A stretch of 64,000 bases of DNA from Phylloscopus collybita (GCA_027886175.1 JAJNNQ010000004.1:310001-374000), one strand, 5' to 3'; shown: positions 12,631 through 25,093, numbered from the stretch's first letter. Notes: a model not told the origin generated them from the sequence alone. Made by a program: numbers and translations.

Positions 12631-12777
12631 GTTTTTGTTTGTTGGTTGGTTTGGTTTTGGTTGGGTTGTGGTGGTTTTTTTTGGGGGGGGGGTGTGTTTT
12701 TGTTTTTGTTTTTGCTTTTGGTTTTGCTTTTGTTTTTGTTTTTGTTTGGTTTTTTGTTTTTGTTTTTGTTTATTTTT
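12631..12777. repeat. (GTTTTT)n-like T/G-rich tract
   Basis: About 150 bp of T and G, with GGTT units giving way to a G9 run and then many tandem GTTTTT hexamers with variants (GCTTTT, GGTTTT). It is the largest low-complexity block in the window. The overlapping open frames on both strands are artefacts of its composition. Confidence 0.9.
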
Positions 12778-13498
12778 CTGTAAAAAAAGCACTAATGAGC
12801 TGGTGTCTAGGCACTGAGGTGGCCATTCTAAGTTTGACTCAGATTTTCTATGTTCCTTTGGGAAAAACACAGACTCTAGAGGTGCAGCTATGAAATTTGA
12901 TTTTAGCCAAAACCAACAGTTCATGTGCTCCATGTCATGTGCCAGCTACCTCAGTTGTGGTGGTACAAGTCCAGAGCAATTTAAGCCTGTTGCCCATCTC
13001 AACTGTCACAAATTTTACCTGCCCGTCTTTGTCCCTTCTTGTCCTTTTTCTTGTGCTAGAAATGATGTTGCTTCCATTGCACAATGAACTAGGAGGTGAC
13101 TGGGGTAAAATATTTTGCTATTGTCACCACTAAAATATATGCTTTTTACCATACTTGTCTCCTGCAACATCTTAAACGCACAGAGCCAGTGCAGAAGACA
13201 AGATCAGAAGATGGGCCAGGAGGGGAACTTCCAGGATTTAAAATGGCTGAGACTCTTGTGGCACCATACTGCTACCTTTGCCTGAGGTGTAGACAATAAA
13301 TAATACATGTTATATAAGCTGTGTAATTTCGTGTTTCTGTAAAAACTACAAATACTGGAGGATCAAATAGGATCATTAAGACTCACTAGATGATATGTTA
13401 TTGGTAAAGCAATGTCAAGATGACAAATTATAGCCAATTTTTAATCTGTTTCTCTAGTTTATGAAACCTTTATAAACTTCCATATTTACGAAAAGATT

Positions 13499-14340
13499 TC
13501 ATAGAATCATAAAATGGATTGGATTGGAAGGGACATTAAAGACCAACCACCTGGTGGTTCCAACCACCTGGCCATGGACAAGAACACTTTTCACTAAACA
13601 AGGTTGCTCAGAGCTCCAGCCAGCCTGGCCTTCAACATTTCCAGGGATGGGGCATCCACAGCTTCTCTGTGAGACCTGTTCCAATGCCTCACCACCCTCA
13701 CAGTGAAGAATTTTTTACTAGTACCTTATTTAAACCTACTCTCTTTCAACTGGAAGCCACTTGTACTGCCCTTTGTACTGTCACTACATGTCCTTGTAAG
13801 CAGTCTCTCCATCTTTCTTGTAAATTCCTTTCAGGTGCTGGAAGGCTGCAATTAGACCATCTTGAAGCTTTTCTTTTCAGGAGTGAACAATCCCAATTCT
13901 CTCAGCCTTTCCTCATAGGAGAGGTACTCCATTCCTTTGATCAACTTGGTGGCCTCCTCTGGACTTGCTTCGACATGTCTATATCCTTCCTGTGCTGGGA
14001 CCCCAGAGCTGGATGCAGGGTTCCAGGTGGGATCTCACCAGAGCAGAGCAGAGCAGAGCAGAGGGACAGAATCCCCTCCCTCCCCTGCTGCCCACACTGC
14101 TTTGGGTGCAGCCCAGGACACGTTTGGCTTTCTGGGCTGGGAGTGCCCATGGCTGGGTCATGTCCAGCCTCTCACCCACCAGCACCCCAAGTCCTTCTGA
14201 CAGGGCTGCTCTGCCCCAGCATGTCTTGGTACCAGGGGTTGCCATGACTCAGGTGCAGCACCTTGCACTTGGTCTTGTTAAACCTCATGAGGTTCCCGTG
14301 GGCTCAGTTCTTGAGTTTGTCCAAGTACCTCTTTACAGCA
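13499..14340 (-). mobile_element. CR1 LINE 3' fragment
   Basis: The left edge, TCATAGAATCATAAAATGG, is the reverse complement of the CR1 3' terminus with its ATTCTATGA repeat. Reading right to left, the element shows the C-terminal reverse-transcriptase tail and 3' UTR: the complements of CCAGAGAAGC(T/A)GTGGATGCCCC and of the block before CCTATGAGGAAAGGCTGAG. A small (GAGCA)n expansion lies at 14041-14062. It is 5'-truncated near 14340, as is usual for CR1. The 192-codon plus frame at 13669-14247 is antisense and not a gene. It looks younger than the copies at 1 and 36348. Confidence 0.95.
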
Positions 14341-14562
14341 CTTGGACAAGATTGTTTGGAGTCTAGAGTGTTTTCATAATGCCAGATTCACTGTGAATAG
14401 TTGGGCTACTCATAGGCTGTGGATTCCTTTCGGACTAAGTTTTTGTTTTGTATGTTCATTGTTACTTTGTCTGTCATTAAGTGAACTCTAAGTGAATTAT
14501 ATTTTGGGTGATAGCAGAAGGGAAAGGGGAAGAATTACATCAGCTTCCTGGTTCCTTGTGTT

Positions 14563-14655
14563 TTGGTTTTTTTGGTTTTGTTTTAGGTGTGGTTTTTTTT
14601 GTTGGTTTTTTTGTTTGTTTGTTTTTGTTTTTTGTTTTTTGTTTTTTTTTTTTTT
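14563..14655. repeat. T/G-rich low-complexity tract
   Basis: About 90 bp of T with G interspersed (GGTTTT, GTTT units), ending in a T run. Confidence 0.9.
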
Positions 14656-14911
14656 CCCTGAAGAAAGCAAAAACTTTCATCTGAGAAGTGTCAGGACAGA
14701 GGCAATGTTGTCTGGTGGATCAGGGCACACGGCTGGGTAAACTAGAGTTAACCTAATATTCTCCTTTTGTTTTCTATGGGATTTTAACTAATTTGCGCTG
14801 TTGTTTTTGTGCACCATCTCCAGCCATAGTGATTAAGACTTAACTCCATGTTAGCAGGGCCTATCTCTCTTCATACATTTGTACAGTGTGTAATGCAAGA
14901 GGGCGATGGTA

Positions 14912-14928
14912 TCTGTCTGTCTGTCTGT
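14912..14928. repeat. (CTGT)n microsatellite
   Basis: Four tandem CTGT units. Confidence 0.9.
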
Positions 14929-17414
14929 ACACATTGCCATAATTAATACCTGGTTGCTCCTTAGAGACTCAGTAGCTATTTGACTAGATGATGACTAGTA
15001 AAGTAGTGCTAATGTTCAGGTTAGATTGAAATCTTAATCCCTAGTAAAATATTTCAATGCAAGATTAGTCATAGGGACTGCATCTGGGTAATTCTCAACC
15101 TTATTTACTTGACTTTTTTCATTTAAATAGCTTTGGTTATTTTCTTAAGCCCCATCTGTTCTTACTTCCCTTATGTAAGATGAAAGTCCTTTTATTGATT
15201 TTTTTCCTTCAGAGATTTGGAAAAAACTAGTGAACTCTGCTTTCCATTGAGGAGAACTGACTGTGGCATCCACATGCAGGTCCTGATCCAACTAAATGTG
15301 TATTTCCTAAGTCGGGGTAAATTGCACTTAAAATGAAACAAATACCTTTCTGGTTTGAAGTTTTAAATGTCAAAGTAATTTTACCTCAGAAACCCTTATG
15401 CTTAAAAAAGAAAAAGATAATCTTATTTTCCAAAGACTTCTAGGAACTTTTGAATAGATCTACCGTGCAGATTTCTTTGGTTAGTTCAATCTTTGTGAAC
15501 ATTCTTGCTTTCATTTGGCAGTGTGAAAGAATGTGTCACTTAGTCTTCTTCCTTTTTTTTGCCTCAGGGAGCAATAATGTAATATACTGTACTTCTTGAG
15601 GTTATGTATGTCTTGCCTGTCAGAATTTGTTCTAGACCACTAGTTTGCCTGATGCAAGATGGGGTCAAACCACATATAAATGAAAAGCGTCTCAGTTGCC
15701 AGCTGCAGTAATAAAACTAATATTCAAAAGGAAAGAAATGTGCTAAATCAAGCTAGATTCTTAATATTTTTGTAGCTCTTTGGAGTTAATTTCTGATTGA
15801 AGACATACCTTTTTTAAAACATTCTGTAGAAGAAAATTTCTCATTTTTATTTGACATGTGGAACAATCTTGGGTGTTGTGCCCTCAGCTGTTTGAAATGA
15901 GCAGGATGTCTTTCATACTTGTCCTTATTGGTTAATGATGGACAGAAATACAGAAACCAAAATTTTTACAGGCTAGAAAAGAGGAAAATAAGTTAAGATA
16001 TTTCTCAAAGAGCATAATGCTTGAGACATACTTGTGCTTGCTATGCTTTCTCACTAAAAGTGAGAATTGCTGGATAAGTGTGAGGAAGATGTAATCTTCT
16101 TTCTGGCTTCTTGATATCCTTGCAAAGATAATCTAACTAGTGTCTCCATACTTGTGGAAAAATGTGACTTCTAGAGAAGTATTTTTGTGTGAACAAGGTT
16201 AACAAAGGTTCACAAAGCAAAGGTTAAAGAGAGTAAATGATTCTCTGACTTCTGACTGAGAACTATTGTCTGGCCACTTGAAATGACATCCCGATGTTGT
16301 CTTTCAAATATAAAAATAAAAGCACAAAGGCCCTTTTTGAGGATTTTGTTTTGAGAGCTGATGATGGACACATCTTACACGCATTTGTAAAGAGAGGGAA
16401 ATACAGCTTTTGTTACATGTAGGTGAGCAATACAACCTGTGATGGAGGTAGTAATACTTTCCTGTGCACCATAGCTGCATTTGTAGACAAGAGTCACCAG
16501 CAAATTTTAATTATAGTTTTCTATTTCTAGTGATGAACTATATTGTTACTAGTCTTGACATTGAACTATAAAAAATAAGGCTGTAAAAGTCACAGTAATT
16601 TACACAACTCTGCAAGTTGTTCCTAGAACTGCATAATATTCATTATAATTTATCTAGGAGAATATAAATTCAACCCAATGCTCCACAACTTCTTTGGGGA
16701 CCAGATTCGATAGGAGGCAGGGAATATATAAGAGGTTTGCCTTTCCCACAGAACGAATTTGGCAGGGAGAGAATTGGGAGAGGCAGTGGCTCTGCCTCTT
16801 TTCTGTTGGGCTAGTTCTGGCTTACTAATGAATTGTGTGATTACTGACTCCTGTGTGTTGTCAGAAATGCAAAACGAGTGAGAATAAGATGCTTGCTACC
16901 TGTTCTCTCTGCCTTACAGAATAGGCAGACTATTTGCAGTCAGAGACAAAAGGATGCTGGTTTTATGAGGGGTAGGTGATCTGAGCTTTGTTTCTCTGGA
17001 CACGTCTGTGTGGTGATGCTGGCTTGCTGCTCAGGTCAGTATGCCCTCCTCCACATGCTGCTGATGTGCTGGCATACATACTAATTAGTCTGCACCCAGC
17101 GAGTTGCACTGGAGGACACTTCAAATAAAAGACTCAGTAATTGATGCTTTTAACTAGCTAATAAAACAACTTCTGCAGGTGTTAAAACAAATTAGTGTGA
17201 ATTCCAGATGCCTAGCAAACATCTAACAGAAAAGAACAGTAACAAAAGTTCCCTTTTCTGATCTCTGTGTTGTGCATGCTCTTCTGAAAGGATATTTCAC
17301 AAATCCAGATTCATACATGTACATGACTCATTATTTTTATGAAAAAAAATGTGAATAAAACCAACTTGACCTCAGTGTTCTGAAATGTCTGATGTAAATG
17401 TGAACCAGACTGGG

Positions 17415-17524
17415 TTTGCTTGTTTGATTTTTGTTGGGTTTGTTTGTTTGTTTGGTTGGTTGGTTTGGTTTGGGTTTGGTGGGGTTTTTTTTTTGTAGTT
17501 TGATTTGGTTTGGTTTTTTTTTTT
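17415..17524. repeat. T/G-rich tract of GTTT/GGTT units
   Basis: About 110 bp of T and G built from TTTG, TTGG and TTGGG units, ending in T9. It produces an artificial Lys/Gln/Thr-rich frame on the minus strand. Confidence 0.9.
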
Positions 17525-17613
17525 GAATAGACCATTTAAAATTTCAACAACAGTTTTCTGGTCTTTATTCCTATAAATGCTTTCTTTGAATATTTCAACA
17601 GCTCTTCAGGTTA

Positions 17614-18193
17614 TGTCTTGGTTTAAACACTAATGGACCAAGTAGCATGAACTGTGCACCATCCCCCCTGTGGGATGGGGAAGAGAATCAGAAGGGTAAA
17701 ATCTGGAAAACTCATGGGTTGAGATAAAGACAGTTTAACAGGGACAAAAAAAAAGCTGTGCACTCAAGCAAAGCAAACCAAGGAATTCATTCAGTGCTTC
17801 CCATGGGCAGGCAGGTGTTCAGCCATCTCCAGGAGAGCAGGGTTCCATCACAAGTAAGGATTACTTGGGAAGACAGACTCCAAATACTCCAAAGACACTT
17901 CTGCCTTCTTGCTCCTATTTTATATACTGAACACGATGTCACATGGTCTGGAATATCCCTTTGGTCAGCTGGGGTCACTTGTCCTGGCTGTGTCCCCTCC
18001 CAGCCTCCCATGCACCCCCAACTTCCTTGACATCGTGGCCATGCAAAAAGCAGAAAAGGCTTTGGCTCTGTGTGAGCCCTGCTCAGCAGTAACAAAAATA
18101 TCTTTCCATTGTTAACTCTGTGTTCAGCACAAATCCAAAAGAGCCCCATACCAGCCATTGTGAAGACAATTTACCCCATCTGAAACCAACAGA
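17614..18193 (-). mobile_element. Solo LTR, ERVK-like avian endogenous retrovirus
   Basis: The sequence matches a well-known avian LTR on the minus strand. Landmarks, given as the plus-strand complement, include TGTCTTGGTTTAAAC at the left edge, CATCCCCCCTGTGGGATGGG, GGTTGAGATAAAGACAGTTTAA, CCATGGGCAGGCAGGTGTTC, ATCTCCAGGAGAGCAGGG, GGTCTGGAATATCCCTTTGG, GTGTCCCCTCCCAGC and TTCAGCACAAATCCAAAA. The right edge is near ACCAACAGA and is eroded. No internal retroviral genes flank it, so it is a solo LTR left by recombination between two LTRs. The 6 bp at the left flank (AGGTTA) do not match the right flank, so no target duplication can be shown. The 123-codon minus frame inside is LTR sequence. Confidence 0.88.
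17914..17930 (-). promoter_or_regulatory. TATA box of the ERVK-like LTR
   Basis: On the minus strand the sequence reads CAGTATATAAAATAGG, a good TATA box at the expected U3/R position of this LTR family. It may be a relic promoter firing leftward. Confidence 0.7.
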
Positions 18194-18209
18194 GAGTCTC
18201 CTATGCAAT

Positions 18210-18246
18210 GATCTTGCCTATTTTTTTGATCTTGCCCAATTTTTTT
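18210..18246. repeat. Two-copy tandem duplication, about 18-19 bp unit
   Basis: GATCTTGCC(T/CA)ATTTTTTT occurs twice head to tail, just downstream of the ERVK-like LTR. Confidence 0.85.
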
Positions 18247-19072
18247 GGAAACCGCAATCATTAAACTTTTCTAAATAAATTGCCTAGGTACCCTGAACAT
18301 ATCTAAGAACCAAATGTGTAGGGTCATCTTTTTTCTATCTTCCTTGGGATTTTTGTTTTCTAGTGCCATTTCTTCAGCCTAGAAGGCCATAAAACTTTTC
18401 AGGATACATTTATAGTTTCAAGTATTGGAATAGTCTGTTATTCAGTGTGTTCTGCCTCTGAAGATGGTCAATGCTTGTGAAAACGTAAAGAAAGGCGGGG
18501 AGAAATGTAGTGATACTTCCTCAATATATTTTTCCAGTATAGACTTTCTGTCCCAGAAGAAGTAGAATTTGGGCTTTTTGCCTCCACTCAAACTTTTCTC
18601 CCAATGTATCTCCCCACGGTCCAGTTTCTTTTTGGATTTCAATATGCCTAAGAGATCCACAACATTTTGCAGCAGTGAATTCTTGAGAGAGGAAGGAGAC
18701 CGTATAACTTGTCCCAGACACATGGATTTGCAGCCATGAATCCCAAACAGAAGACTGTACCTCTCTCTGGTCTATGGTTAGACCTTTAAAGTTTCTTTCT
18801 AAGTGGGATTAGAGTCTCTTTCCTGCCACGTCCAACACATTTAAGGAGCAAATTGAATCAATGTATTGACTTCAATAAAGAAAATTTTTTAGGTTATAAA
18901 TTCTACCTGTATATGACATAAAAGGAACATAAAAGAAACTGGGCACCAGCCATCTATGAGCTGGATATTGCCAAAATTTCACTTGCAAATCTAGCCTATA
19001 AACTTGAATAAGACATTTTGACCTACAGAATGTAATGTCTCTTCAGACATATTGCAGATCTTCATAATTACT

Positions 19073-19131
19073 CTTACATTAAGCATTTACCATTAAGACA
19101 TTTACCTATCTTACATTAAGACATTTACCTT
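19073..19131. repeat. Three-copy imperfect tandem repeat, about 20 bp unit
   Basis: The unit CTTACATTAAGACATTTACC appears nearly whole at both ends, with a partial copy (CATTAAGACATTTACC) between. It is a local duplication. Confidence 0.8.
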
Positions 19132-20974
19132 CTGAACCCTCTTTTCCTTCTGTTTTTTAGGTAAGATTTTTCTCCTGAACTTTTATTAACTATTTAAGTG
19201 TGTTGTTTAGTAGTGTTCTAAAAAATAAAATAGAGTCTTTTTCCTCTACTTTCTTGTTGAGAGCACCACAAAAACCCACTATGTCAATATGTAATTTCAT
19301 TATGATTCCTTATAATGAAAATTGCAGTTGAGACAAAAGAGAACATTTGAACAACTGAAAAATAAAATCAAAGGCAGACAGTTGCTTCTGTACATCAAAA
19401 AAGTAAAAAGTTGGTAGGGATAAGATAGAGGCCAGTAAAATAATGAGTTGCTATAAAAAGCAGTGAATATTCCCTGTCCCCCACAATAAAAAACCCTAAG
19501 GACATCAAATTAAACTACAAAGTGTCAGGTTCTAAAATTTGGGGGAGTTATTTGTTTATTAGAGGTATTTTACCACCTACCTAGCAGACTTGTGTCTTTG
19601 TATTTTGACTTTGGGAGAGGTTAAGAAACAAATTAAAGGATATGAATTGACATAGCATCATTTCTGATCACATAGACTTTTGCATTCAAGAGTTGTAAAA
19701 GACTGAAGCAACAATGAAGTGAGGCTTTGCATGCATTTAAATGCAGTAGCCAAACTGTTGAAGCAGCTTTAGGCAAGGTCCTGAAACCTCTTATATTTAT
19801 TCAAGATTAGCTTTTACTCCCTTAAATGGAGAAAGTTAAATGCTCAACTGCATGCTTTTGTAAAATTCTGAGATCTTGTTGTCCCTGGGCACATAGGCAC
19901 TAGTATCTAAATTATATAGCAAAGCAGTTCTTTTGAGTTGGGCCTTTATATGCTTTGTCCATTCAGTTCACTGCTATAGTGAGTTGCAGGTTTTCCATTG
20001 ACTACTTTGCTTTTAAAGCTTCCAACTGTGAATTTACAGGGTTGCAATCTGCAACTGAACGATGACCATAACCACCTAGAAAATGTAAAATGTGTCTTAG
20101 AGACCCAAAATTCTGGAGACACTGTAATGTCTCATCTTTAGGCAGAAGCTAGGCCAGTTTAAATGCAGGCACTGCAGGTTTTAGTGCAATCCAGTGCTGC
20201 AAACTACTGCTGAAGAAGCCAGAAGTTGCTGGTGGTGCAGGAACTTCTTGCTGCAAATCCTTATATCAAGAAATTATTATTACGGAAATAAAGGATAGTG
20301 TGCATGCAAGCTGGTAAATTTTGCTTTCATCTTGCAGGCATGGTTCTTGCAGGATCCAGTTCTGTGTTTGTTGCCAGGACTGGCTTTAGGTCAACTCCCT
20401 GTGTGTTGGGCAGTCTTTCTGGTTTTGTATGGGAGTGGTGTGGAAACAGAAAAAGAATACGATAAGCTGCTGCTTTTTCCAATTTCACTTTTTTAGTCTG
20501 TGCAAATGCATTTATTTACTAGGATCCAAACCCTGTAATACAGAAAGTAGATGCTATAAATCCTGTGCTTGGTTTTGTTTTGTTAAATATTACGTCTTTG
20601 GAGTATGGCCTGTGTACTCCTGTGTTTTATAGATCTCAGTGCATAGTCTCAGAGATATAGAATTCCATTATTTTTAATGGAAGAGGAAACTGTGAAAAAG
20701 AGCCATGAGAATATCTGTGCACCTGGAAGCATTAACTTTAGCAAAGTTCCCAATGGCATTACCATTTCTAATATTGAGAGTTAATGTTCTTGCTCAACAT
20801 GGGTTTCAGCTGACATTCTCTGGTGCTCACTTTCCAAAATGAATTATCTTTAGGGACTGAAAGACAATTACTTTGTTTTCAAGGAGGGATCTAAATATGT
20901 CAGAAAACAATTTTACAAACAGAATAGATCTGTGGGGAGACAAAAGGAGATGCTGTGAAGGCAGTCTCCCTCCT

Positions 20975-21379
20975 GATATGTTACACCTGTGTTAATCATC
21001 CTTGAGTAGAAACAGCCTTGCCCTCACAGCTATGGGCCTGATAAAGAGTGAGTTAGTTGGAGTTGAAATCAGTTGGAGTCTGCTTGCCGTGCTGTGAAGA
21101 CCTAGGGACAGAAGGTCGTGCAAGGGCCAGAAAAGGTAAGATACTGTATGTAGGACAGACAGGGTTAGGCGGCCGTGCCAGGGTCAGGAAGGAGCGAGCC
21201 AGAACAGAAGGACCGACAGAGCCAGAGCTGTGTGGAGCTGCTCTGGGAAGATACAGAGCAAAGGTACAGGGGAGACTTTTTGAATAACAAGATGCCTATA
21301 CTTTAAGCCTTCTGATGAAGCACCTCAAGTGCAAGTGTAGTGTCTATGTTGAGTACTACCACATACATCGACTGCGACA
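20975..21379. mobile_element. LTR-like GC-richer block, family not identified
   Basis: This segment stands out as GC- and purine-rich in AT-rich surroundings. It contains ACACCTGTGTTAATCATC, then GGCCTGATAAAGAGTGAGTT, a run of related GGACAGA..GGTCGTGC.GGGCCAG and GGACAGA..CGGCCGTGCC.GGGTCAG units (about 21105-21200), and then GAATAACAAGATGCC. It ends in CTGCGACA. The layout resembles the leader, R and U5 of an avian LTR. I could not find a target-site duplication or inverted ends, so both boundaries and the class are guesses. The 76-codon plus frame inside (21057-21287, Arg/Gly-rich) follows the repeat units and is probably not a gene. Confidence 0.35.
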
Positions 21380-23606
21380 AATAGGTATATGAAAACTTGT
21401 TCTCTCAAAAGGATAGAGAACTGTAGTGTGTCTTGTACTAAGACACAAGGTCATACCATGAAGAGACTGGGCAAAAGGAAAATGCATCCCAAAATAATGA
21501 AGAGAACTTGGGAGTTTCCTAACAGGTTTCTTTAGCTCACTGCACCAGACCAGTAGCAGAGAAATTTCTGATTTGTCTTTAAAGGCTGGAACTTTGTATA
21601 GTGGGTAAATGGATTAGTGTATGGATGGGCCTGCTGCGCCTGTCATGAATATTTAGGATTTGAAGTGATAAAAATGGAGCCATGAATGGGTTCAAGAACA
21701 AAGAAAACACGTGTGAATGGCATACTACCAGATCTCTTAGAATTTTTATCAGTGAGACTGTGCTTGTGCTTGTGAGCACTTTTTAGCCAATTTTGGAAAG
21801 AGTTGTAATAATGACTGTAAACCAACTTCTGCCTGGTAGGTAATGATCTGTTTTTGCCCTAATGTTAGGAGGTTTTTTATTGCTATGTTGTCTTGGCAGA
21901 TAGAAAACAAATCTCACTGAAGTTTACCTCGAGTTAGGTACTGATGTGTAGCAACATTTGACTGTCTTTAGACTAATATTTTAATACTACTTTAATGCTG
22001 AGATCACTGAATCAATGTAGACTTGGGCAGTGAAACTATAGACCATGCAGATACCTCAAGGGATTTTTGATATTTCACTATATCTAATTACTAATTTTAG
22101 TAGTTTCTTTAAGTTCTGCCACAAGAGACATGGACTTGATCTTTGCCTTTAGGTGCTTGTTTCTAGAAAGATAAAGGTCAGATTGAATATAAGCCAAGAG
22201 ATACAAAGGGTAATGATAACTTAAGGCATTTACATATATTTTAGAATTAGTACCACATTGTTAGTGTGTTCTTTGAAATACCCTAAATTTTCCTTTGCAC
22301 TAAAAATTAATGTCACATGAGTGAAATCCAGGTTTCTAATGTAATCTTCATAATGAAATATGACTTTCTCTTGTTGGTGTTCATATTAGTATATACATAT
22401 ATATGTATGAGAAACAAATGCATACGTGCTGGTTTTTCTAGATACCATTTTCTAGAACAATGTTTAGTGTGATAATTGTGTGGAGAGCACTGATTGATCA
22501 TACAAAAAAATATCAAACCACAGCTACTTTTGATACAGAATAGGTCATTGTGGAAGAACTACCTGTAGGGAAAAATTGCAAGCATTGAACAAATTTGTGA
22601 AATTCCCAATTGCATCACCAACAGTACTGGCAACTCTTCTCCCTTTGCTGATAAATTATGTGATTGAACACTTTCTTCCAATAAAGATGTATTGTAATCC
22701 AGGTTTCAAATGGCATTTAATGTTTTCCTTTTCTGAACCTGTAGTTATGAACTGGAATTCTTTTAATAAATAGCTCTACTGGGAACCTTAAAAAAGCATG
22801 GTACTTGAGCAATGTAAAATAATTTAGCCCTTTAAGTTCTGTGATAATGTCAGCCATAGAGCATAATTCTGAAAAACACAACTGTTCTAAGTAGTCAATA
22901 AAACCAAACTTTAAAATTAAAATTATTTAGAAGAACACTTATCTCTGAATGAAGCACAAGGAGAATGAAGCCTATTCTTTTGCCTCAAAAAGCCTCATGT
23001 TAATGTGGATAATACATTTTTATGATTACTCCTCAACTGTAAAATAAGAATAATTATAATTCACAGTGGTTTCCTCATCATGCTGTGACAATAGAAACAT
23101 TATATGAAGCATCACACCTTAACAGTCCAGTTGGGAATGTTTTTGGAATTTAGTACTTAGTGATGATTACTGCAATACTCAGAAAATGAAGGGGCTATAT
23201 TTTGCCCAGTAGGTTTTCCACTGCAAACACAAAGATCCATCTGTGAATCCTAAGTAAACTTTTACCATTTTACCATCTTAGGAGGTTAAGTAGCCAAACC
23301 AGTGGTGTTTCATCAATACCTTTCTAGCTACCAATGCAAAACACAGCACCATGAGGTCTGCTATGAGGAAATGAACTCCAGCTCTGGAAGATTTAATGAG
23401 TATACTGTGTAGAAGAAGAAAATACGGCTTTGTCCTTGTCTTTGATGGACAATATTTTAAAGTATTTTGACAGTTTATTATAAGATAGAGAAGGCTCATC
23501 AATCCATCTTTCACGTGTATGCCGAAGGATAGACCTCTTGCAGAGAATGACATTGTAAGAGTTGTTATGTGCATGGAATTCCTGGTCAGAACAAATGATC
23601 ATGTCC

Positions 23607-23643
23607 AATTACAGCATTTTACAATTGCTGTAATGCTGTAATT
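23607..23643. repeat. Inverted repeat, 12-bp arms
   Basis: AATTACAGCATT at 23607-23618 is the exact reverse complement of AATGCTGTAATT at 23632-23643, with a 13-nt spacer. Confidence 0.85.
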
Positions 23644-25093
23644 TGAAAGTCTCCCGGGAACATTATTATCTGTTCTACTTTTTCAGTTTACATAGTTTCC
23701 TCTGGAAAAAAAAAGGTGATCAAAACAACCAGAGACTTACTTTTTAAATAGCTGTATTTTTCAGTGGGATAATGCTGGTATGGGAAAGGTTATGTGCATT
23801 ATGCATTTATACAGCAATGAGGTACACTTTCTCAGGAAGACTACCTTGTGAGGATTTCTTTCACCTTTCTTGTCAAATTGTGTAAATTTTGAATGAAAAG
23901 GTAAGTAGAACACTATTTTCTTCTAATCTTGAAATTAAAAAACAAGGAAAAACGTTTTGCAGCATTGTGTGAAATTTCACATTTTCTGTAACTTGACTCT
24001 TGAGGTACTATATTGACTGGCTCATCAAAGAGATTTTTTTCTGTCTGTGTTCTTCCTTTGAAATTACTCATTCACCATTGAACCTTAATGCAAAATGCAA
24101 CTGAAGTTCAATATCCAATCAAAGTGAAAACTGAGTCTTCACTGACTTTGTGTACAACAAAACTTGAAAATCTGTGACTTGAGAACAAAGAAAATATTTG
24201 TCAGTCAGGCAGAGAACTGTACTGTCCCAGTTTTCTCATACCAGCCCCAAACCAGTATTCCCAACAGCCTCCCCACCCTTTTTGGTGCACACTCTATTAC
24301 CAAACTAAGTTAGGACATATTTGTTTTTACCCTTCTCTTTCTCACCATACTCTCTATTCTCTTGCAAAGCATCCCTGTGCTTACGGACTGTGTTTGTGGC
24401 ACGACTGGGGAGCATAGAATCTGATACCCATTCCTGCAACTGTGGTCATATCAAGGAGAGAGGCTGAATCAGCCACTGTACCAAACATGAGAAAAACCCA
24501 TCCCCAGTATCAGTGAGTGTGTAAGTAACAGGAGCTGGAAGGCAGTTATAAATATCCCTCCCCCTATCTTTCAGGTAAGATATGTGTGACTTTGAAGCCA
24601 GGGAGCCTCTGAGCTGGCGATGAACTTAAAGCAACAGCTTACTCTTTATTCCCCATCTGGACTATTTTTAAAATAGTCTTCCTGTAAAATTTTCTATTAA
24701 GAGTTCTTGCAACACTTTTCCAAAGCAGATGTTACAGTGCATTAGAGTGTGAACTTGAGAAATGCAGCAAAAAATATGAAGGAGTTTGAGTGTCTGAAAT
24801 AACATTGCTTCAAGAATGAAAGTAAGTTCTGACCACAGCTATTAGTGATTTTTCAAGGCAGTGATATTCCCTCTGTGTTGAGAAATTCAGTAACCTCCTA
24901 GAAACAGCTCTCAAGACTGTTCACAAAATAACTGTAGATTCCTGAGGTTTCTGGAAAGATTTATCATCAAAAGCATCTCTAGGACTTTCTTGGTAACCAC
25001 TGGAATAGAACTGCTACTGGTATTTGTGAACTTGGGCTCCTTGAAATTTATGCTTCTAATGACACAACAGTGTGCTGTGATCGTGATGATACA

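Larger units (their letters stand above)
7493..13498. other. Unclassified AT-rich DNA, no gene seen
   Basis: About 6 kb without any exon or transposon that I recognise. It contains simple repeats and an 18-bp palindrome, listed separately. Open frames are short. The longest, 145 codons on the minus strand at 12496-12933, is created by a T/G tract and reads as Lys/Gln repeats. The piece at 13200-13300 carries ATGGCTGAGAC followed by CAATAAATAA, a possible polyadenylation signal, but only an 18-codon frame follows the ATG. Confidence 0.5.
14341..17613. other. Unclassified AT-rich DNA, no gene seen
   Basis: No exon or transposon was recognised, apart from the simple repeats listed separately. 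A TATA-like TATATAAGAGG lies at about 16725-16735, with no recognisable transcript after it. Confidence 0.5.
18194..20974. other. Unclassified DNA, no gene seen
   Basis: Two small tandem duplications (listed separately) and AT-rich sequence. The part at 18580-18720 (AACATTTTGCAGCAGTGAAT and its surroundings) faintly resembles an ancient interspersed repeat, but I cannot name it with confidence. Confidence 0.4.

Noticed and set aside
12496..12933. 145-codon minus-strand frame rich in Lys and Gln
   Set aside because: Its composition comes entirely from the T/G tract at 12631-12777.
13190..13310. ATGGCTGAGAC followed by CAATAAATAA as a tiny gene or pseudogene
   Set aside because: Only an 18-codon frame follows the ATG and there is no similarity to any protein I know.
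14041..14062. Short regular (GAGCA)n repeat that could suggest a CRISPR-like or satellite array
   Set aside because: The units are 5 bp without spacers and lie inside a CR1. This is a common local expansion.
13669..14247. 192-codon plus-strand frame
   Set aside because: It is antisense to a CR1 3' fragment.
16715..16790. TATA-like TATATAAGAGG as a promoter
   Set aside because: There is no CpG enrichment, recognisable first exon or LTR context around it.
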